Notes under the pieces: model-generated | The model's input: only the letters and a program-made list of their open reading frames with translations | The model's database searches: none | Told to the model about the DNA's origin: nothing | Made by a program: the position numbers and the translations under genes | NCBI RefSeq assembly: GCF_032854445.1 | Contig: NC_088300.1 | Location: forward strand, 6,512,001-6,572,000 | Source of the DNA: Liolophura sinensis | Lineage: Eukaryota > Mollusca > Polyplacophora > Chitonida > Chitonidae | Direction: 5' to 3' | DNA: 60,000 nt | In this document: positions 54,595 to 60,000 of the stretch, one piece after another | How the letters are laid out: each line of letters begins with the position of its first letter | How positions within the stretch are numbered: position 1 is the stretch's first letter

Positions 54595-57500
54595 CTGTAA
54601 CAAGGGTGATTAACATTCCTTTATTTCCTTCATTAATTTGATTAGTATTTTACACTGCACTCAAAACATTTTTAACTTTCACTTTCACATTTAGACCTTC
54701 AAATTCAATGATGACATACCCTAATTCTTCAACAATAATAATTTACAGTTTTGACGCATCTTTAAACACAAGTGAATCATTCTTAGTGTCTTTTTCAAAC
54801 TAACTGTTTGCATAAATTTATTTCTTTATTTATTTGATTGGTTTACTCAAGAATATTTCACTTATACAACGACGGCCAGCATTATTGTGGGAGGAAACCG
54901 GGCAGAGACTGCGGGAAACCCACGACCATCCGCAGGTTGCTGGCAGACCTTCCCACTTACGTTAGCATAAATTCAACTGGAAAAGTGCTTTAGTGGTTGA
55001 AGATTTACAGTAAGCCTTGTTGCATAATTACTGAACTTCTTTAAAGTGATTAAATTAATTATTCTTGTCGGGGAACTGGGAAATCAGGCCTGTCATCTTT
55101 TCAGTTGGATCAAACCACTTGAACTTTGTTTTCTGGGCGAACACTGATTGTATGTTTTCTGTGAAATTATCGATGTCATTCACAGCAAAACGTACTCCTC
55201 ATAGGTCAATATTCTCTTAAGGTCGCCTGGTACGTATATCAGTAGGTTTTGAAGACATTTGTATGGTATACACATGTATTATTAACTTTTTCTTGAAATG
55301 CCTGTGGTAATATGTTGCAAATTATCTTTCAAAAATTAATCTAAAAAGAGTACAGCCAACACCCCCCCCCCACTCCTCCTGATTGAGACTCCGCTGTCAG
55401 ATCTGTCATGTTCCTGCCATAGTAAACTCCTGGTCTGTAATGAATAGAAAGTCTGCCTTCAAATCGACACGTGTATGCTGTCGTCATGGGTGTTTTATCC
55501 ACATGTGCAATGCAACATTATTATTTCAATGATCAAACTGCGATCATCCATGTTCCATTCTTGTATGGACCCCATACACGAGTGGGGAGGAAGACAAGCG
55601 GTCTGTAGATTCCAGACAATCCTGCAGATATAATGCCTAATGTGGTGGGGTGTTGAATGCTTCCCTATAAATAATGCCACACAACCATTGACTTCAAACA
55701 TCGGATATTTTTACGAGACTGATGTCCTGGTAACAATATTTTAATCTTTCTTTTTTTAAACAAGTGCGTATACTGTCCGGAAAGGCTGGTTTCTAAGCCA
55801 GGGTAGGCCTATACTCAAGCTGGGCCAGCTGGCATGGCAATGTCACCAGCGGTGAGCGCTTTGCAGGAGACTTCTCTGATCTACCCGCTTACTTTCAATG
55901 TGTCTCAATTAGCCAGTGTCTGTAATTATTGAGAAGGTACGGTACGTTGATTTTCAAGGTGCATATGTGCACATACTTATCTTAGCCTTTATATTGAGTG
56001 CTTTTAGCAGTGGATGCCACTGGACTACACATCAGACTGAGATGTGAGTCTTCAAAACTTGTCCTACCTTTGAGAGCGCTTGGTTCCTAACACAGCTGAC
56101 AGGTCTAGCTCCATGTCAACAGCCTAAAAATAAATGGGAAAAAGGGTATATTCATTTGTGACAGGGTAAAGCTGGCAGGATTATCAAGAGATTATCAAAC
56201 CACAGAAGCAAACACGAGCCAGTGGATTGTGGGAATCAACAAGCCACAGTAACAAATATGTGCAAGAACAGGGCTACAATAATACTGAAATTCTTGCACC
56301 TTTTTGCATGTTTGTAAGATGTTTATTTAACCATATCCTGTGTTCATTATTCTGTGTACACCGATAAAATTATACTTCTTGCAAAGCCCTAAATTTGGCC
56401 AAGCCAACCGATGTATATTTTCGTCTCCAAACTCAAATGAAAATGGTTCCCAAATTGCACTGAAATTTCTCTGTTACATGCGGAAACGTTGAGGAGTTTG
56501 TGCACGTTTGCCATCTCCTTCCCATGAGCTAGTGTAATTTTTGAATTAGGTATAGTGCCCTTCTCGGATTTTCACAAAAGACTCGAGATCAAATTGGAAT
56601 TTAATAAGACGAGAACCACTGAATCGTGACAGGCGAACGCCACGATGAACATATCCTTTGCATCTTCATACTCTCCACGGATTAGCCTCCTCATCTCTAC
56701 AGCAGCGTAACTAAGCTAAAGTAGAAAAGTCTGGAGCTTAATGAGGATTATTACTAAACCTGGAGTCCAGCATTAGCGATTCAGTCACTAATGAAAACTA
56801 CCAAACCCATTCTCTAAATAGCTTATGGTATGATGTAGGTACCCATGACACCTGACCTTATGAGAGTGACCCAGCATTTTATGATAAGCTCTGACGAAGC
56901 AAATGCCTCTCAAATAAAGGGGGTCCGGTCAGAGGGTATAATGCCAGGGTCATATTGGGCAAAATCAAAATGACCTATGCACTATTAAAATAATTTCAAC
57001 CATTCTGAAATATTACCTAACATGTAGAAATGTAGATTTTCGGACATCCAGGTTAGTATACTATAAAAGATAACACTATAAAACTGTTCTACTGGACAAT
57101 GTATATTATTTACTGATGTTGCGGCGACAACCTATCGCCTTCAACAGGGTAAGGTGTTAAACAAAAAGAATTCCTATTTATACTGAAGTTACATACACAA
57201 ACAAAGTGAACAAACAAGTATGTACAAGTTTCAGCGTGAACACACTTCATGTTCACGGTTGAAGTATACGATGGGTCTATACAATTTTAAACAAGTTTAA
57301 CCTGCTTTACAGGTTGAGAACACCCACATATAAAAAACACTGAAAGCTTGTGGCTATCAAAACTTGGCCATTTGCAATGCCCTGAAAACTAATCTCCCCA
57401 AGACACCAACAGACATACAAACAACAAGTACTACTAGTACTATAACTCTACCCTATGTACAAGGTTTATCGGAAAGAAATCAGAAGAATTTTCGCGCAAC

Positions 57501-60000
57501 ATTCTATACAAACAGCCTTAAAACCATATCAGAAACTGAGAACATCTCTTGTTCGACCTAAGGACAAGCCCATCAAAGACAAGTGGTGTGGTGTATGAAA
57601 TAAAATGTGGTGAAAACACACTCAGGGAGTACTATATTGGTGAAACACAGCAGCCACTAAGTAACCGTGTTAAACAACACCAAAAAAACGGCATCTAGCG
57701 GCTATGATTCTGCTGTTTTCCAACATATATGTAATTCAGGTCACGGTTTTCATGGGTATAACGTAAATATTTTATCCAAGGATATACACCCACTGTATAC
57801 TTCAACCGTGAACATGAAATGTGTTCACCATGAGACTTGTACATACTCGTTTGTTCACTTTGTTTTTGTATGTTACTTCAGTATAAATATAACACCTTAC
57901 CCTGTTGAAGGCGATAGGTTGTCGCCGCAACATCAGTAAATCATATACATTGTCCAGTAGAACAGTTTTATAGTGTTATCTTTTATATTACCCAACATGA
58001 TTATCCCTTCAGAAAGGTTTAGATGTCATGTTTAGAAAGTGGATTAAGTAACAGTATTATGGTTAATAGGGATTTCGATTTGGTGCCTCACTCTGAGGAC
58101 GCTGGTTCGAAACCCACAGTGGTCAATTTTCAGACCTAGAATCCGTGCTACATTCAGAAAGTGTAATCCCTATTCACGATAATGATGATTATCCCATATC
58201 AAGCATCAAATTATTATCAAAGGAATCCCCTAATACATGAAAGGAATGGGATATGATTTAAAGTATGCGGAGCCATACCCCCAGCTGCATAATTCTTGGT
58301 AAACAGGTCTAAGGAATTATTTAAATCATGCTACAACTCTAGCAAAGTTTCACTGATGTATTAAGAGGGACTAAAAAAGCCTCTCTCACAAAACATCATA
58401 CTTTAGTCATGAGAGTGGTAGAAGTTTCTCTACAGCAACGTGTGACAAGTATTAGGCTTCTAAAGTCACATGCACATAGAGGAGAGAACTTGCATTGCAT
58501 TCTGTACATAAGTCATATGATCCGTCCCCAAGGGATACCACCCCAGAAGGTTAACCCAAGTCTATTACCAAATATCCTCACAAACGTACCTTGGTGAATT
58601 CTCCTTGTGTATCAGCAAGCATTCGGATCTGTTTAACAATTAAAAGCAGACATGTAAAACCAGAACTGAACATACCTTCAGCAACAAATTAGTTTGTAAA
58701 AACTCATTTGCTCAATCACAAAACCCCATTTCAGCCCAGCTTACACACTGTGTTTGCTAATTTCTGGCTGTGGAAAACAGATATAATTAAGCGCTAATCC
58801 CTGTACTTGATAAATATACGTTTCATTAGTCGAGCGTGACAAGCATTGTGAACTGACACTGTCGCCAGTGTGCCATATCATTAACTTTAATTTTTAATGT
58901 TTTAGTTTATATGGTTTTACCCAGAGTACAAAGTTATTAAGTATAAATCCTTACATTGATTTCTCCACAACTGATAACAGGGAGAGGAATGTGAAGGGCT
59001 CGGCAAGAGGACATGTGATATTATGAAGTAACACAAGGAAACAATGTCCCAAAATTCCTTGCTGGGCTAAACCCACCTTATCAGCTACTCTCTTTTAGCA
59101 TAGGACCGTAGCCGTAAGTCTACTCAACCTCTGCTGTAAAGTCTACACATCTTGCATACGGTGACGTAAACATAGCTATTTAACATAATCCCAGCCAACC
59201 AATGGAAACGACTCTACTATCTCCTGGCTGGAAGTCGTAAACAGTAAATGACAGTTGACATGTGCAGACACCTATAGCTCGATGGCCACGCCAAAGAAAT
59301 AGAAAGATTATGTGGATTTCAAGGTTTACTGTGGAATATGTTTAACACAGCTAGTATCCACAGTGAATAATCGTGTTGTGACAGCCCTAAGGCGTGATTT
59401 GATGATGGAAAGTAATTAAGACTTCTAAGGAGCTCTTTCCACTTCGTCTTCCCGGACGTCGTTATGGTAAAAGGAGAGGGCTATGTCTATATGCCATGTT
59501 GCACGAGATTAAATAAATTAGAAAAGGCTAACCGGAAAGAAGAAACCTGCAAACGAGAGGGGGGATATTTGCAAGCATATTAAAGAGCAGTGGAAAACGA
59601 ACCTGAGTACTTCTTCGTTCGACATCTTACTTTTGCCAGTTCTTGCTTGATGATGAATATTTATGAAGATATACCCCCACTTCAACCAATGAAAATTTGT
59701 AGTATTCCGTGAAGGCTGTTTTTCTCGGGCGGAGCGTTCATTGGCTAACACTGATTACATCACTGTTCACTGGTATACAAATGTGATAGGTATATTCACA
59801 GACCGAAAACTGGTAGGTTTGGTCTAAACCGGTCTGGTTTAGAGAGACTTCTTATCAGAAAAAATAGGACCGATCTACTTTCAAAGTACCAATAAACACT
59901 TAGAGCAACACCAAACAAGCCCATTTTTATTCATGAGCTCATACCTTGCCAGCTGCTCCCTGTGCTTCTCCCCATGCTGCCATGACAAAAGGGTCATTAA
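54489..60000 (-). CDS. PRDX5: Peroxiredoxin-5 (atypical 2-Cys), 3' part, four exons
   Basis: Minus-strand exons 60000-59945, 58628-58590, 56123-56068 and 54594-54489 join in phase to give the last 85 or so residues: NDPFVMAAWGEAQGAAGK, IRMLADTQGEFTK, AVDMELDLSAVLGTKRSQR, YSLVVNDGVVTAVNQEPDG and KGLTCSLSSELLKNL. This aligns along its length with the C-terminal half of animal PRDX5 (VND.FV...W...H, RLLADP.G.F.K, RFSMVVQDG, NVEPDGTGLTCSLA). PRDX5 reduces peroxides and peroxynitrite using thioredoxin, in mitochondria, peroxisomes and cytosol. The resolving Cys is the one in GLTCSL; the peroxidatic Cys and any targeting peptide lie beyond the window. Confidence 0.96.
54717..55020 (+). repeat. Interspersed ~220-bp repeat, copy C, split by a SINE
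   Basis: TACCCTAATTCTTCAAC at 54717 and GCATAAATTCAACTGGAAAAG...GTGGTTGAAGATT at 54965 are two halves of the repeat seen whole at 11148-11360. A SINE lies between them. Confidence 0.7.
54819..54964 (-). mobile_element. 5'-truncated SINE (first family) nested in a repeat, 9-bp target-site duplication
   Basis: Minus-strand body with its (AAATAAAT)n tail on the left and the tRNA head missing. GCATAAATT flanks it at 54810-54818 and 54965-54973. Confidence 0.9.
56068..56123 (-). CDS. PRDX5: PRDX5 penultimate exon
   Basis: Minus-strand acceptor atttttag and donor gtagga. It reads AVDMELDLSAVLGTKRSQR (family 'ETDLLLD..L...FG.RRLKR'). Confidence 0.93.
57113..57147. other. Hairpin in the left arm of the Penelope-like element
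   Basis: CTGATGTTG..GGCGA..TCGCC..CAACAG can form a two-part stem. The same hairpin appears inverted at 57902-57936. Penelope-like elements are known to carry hammerhead ribozymes in these repeats; the core bases here (CTGTTGA and GCAA on the opposite strand) deviate from CUGANGA and GAAA, so at most it is a degraded one. Confidence 0.35.
57591..57770 (+). pseudogene. GIY-YIG endonuclease remnant of the Penelope-like element
   Basis: VYEIKCGENTLREYYIGETQ (the GIY- and YIG-like parts) is followed by the conserved Arg in NRVKQH, then a stop at 57695. The rest (DSAVFQHICNSGHGF) continues in another frame. Not functional. Confidence 0.7.
58040..58180 (+). repeat. Possible SINE remnant with a B-box-like site
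   Basis: GGTGCCTCACTCTGAGGACG...GGTTCGAAACCC looks like a degraded tRNA 3' half beside the Penelope-like element. No tail or duplication found. Confidence 0.3.
58590..58628 (-). CDS. PRDX5: PRDX5 internal exon
   Basis: A 39-nt exon with acceptor gttaaacag and donor gtacgt, reading IRMLADTQGEFTK, the family 'RLLADP.G.F.K'. Confidence 0.95.
58629..59944 (-). other. PRDX5 intron
   Basis: 1.3 kb, no repeat or exon recognised. Confidence 0.6.
59945..60000 (-). CDS. PRDX5: PRDX5 exon cut by the window end
   Basis: Donor AAG|gtatga on the minus strand. It reads NDPFVMAAWGEAQGAAGK, the family 'VND.FV...W.......GK'. Confidence 0.93.

Larger units (their letters stand above)
57060..57990 (+). mobile_element. 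Decayed Penelope-like retroelement with inverted flanking repeats
   Basis: Arms of about 200 bp at 57060-57269 and 57795-57990 are inverted copies of each other, with a few indels. Between them, on the plus strand, is the 3' end of a Penelope-type ORF: a LPYVQGLSE motif near 57450, then at 57591 a GIY-YIG endonuclease start (VYEIKC, YYIGET, NRVKQH) and further on CNSGHGF. Frameshifts and stops break it, and the reverse transcriptase is missing. Penelope-like elements often carry such pseudo-LTRs, direct or inverted. It lies in a PRDX5 intron. Confidence 0.75.

Noticed and set aside
1-60000. A novel multi-gene system (defence or biosynthetic cluster)
   Set aside because: The recognised genes are conserved, unrelated housekeeping genes with eukaryotic structure, and the remaining DNA is explained by introns and repeats.

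Overview
The window is animal (metazoan) nuclear DNA: AT-rich, with short GT-AG exons spread through long introns and many tRNA-headed SINEs. The SINE families (a tRNA-like head, a body that on the opposite strand reads 'ccagcattatggtggg', and a TAAA/ATAA tail) are of a kind I associate with molluscs. I therefore infer a mollusc, most likely a bivalve, but could not search a database.

Layout. (1) 1-20302, plus strand: 3' part of a TMEM63/CSC1-like mechanosensitive cation channel gene, 20 coding exons, about 698 residues. Its 5' end lies before the window and its 3' UTR may run to about 23.95 kb. (2) 25135-25887, minus strand: a small three-exon gene model of about 76 residues that I do not recognise. 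(3) 26588-47625, plus strand: a complete AMP-activated protein kinase beta subunit gene, seven coding exons, 272 residues, with a phase-compatible alternative first exon at 33710-33847. (4) 54489-60000, minus strand: the last four coding exons of a peroxiredoxin-5 gene, whose 5' part lies beyond the window. The unrecognised gene and AMPK-beta are divergent about 0.7 kb apart. AMPK-beta and PRDX5 converge across about 7 kb without a recognisable gene.

The rest is introns and intergenic DNA with at least ten SINE copies (several with clear target-site duplications), two terminal-inverted-repeat elements, a decayed Penelope-like retroelement with inverted flanking repeats, and eight tandem arrays.

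The most notable features are tandem duplications lying on splice junctions. TMEM63 exon 11 (a pore-domain helix with its acceptor) is repeated three times in frame. The 3' half of TMEM63 exon 13 with its donor is repeated four times. A 77-bp array starts at the donor of AMPK-beta exon 4. TMEM63 exon 3 also lacks one base relative to the family reading frame. The genes are ordinary cellular ones (osmo/mechanosensing channel, energy-sensing kinase scaffold, antioxidant enzyme) with no evident shared pathway. I see no convincing new multi-gene system.
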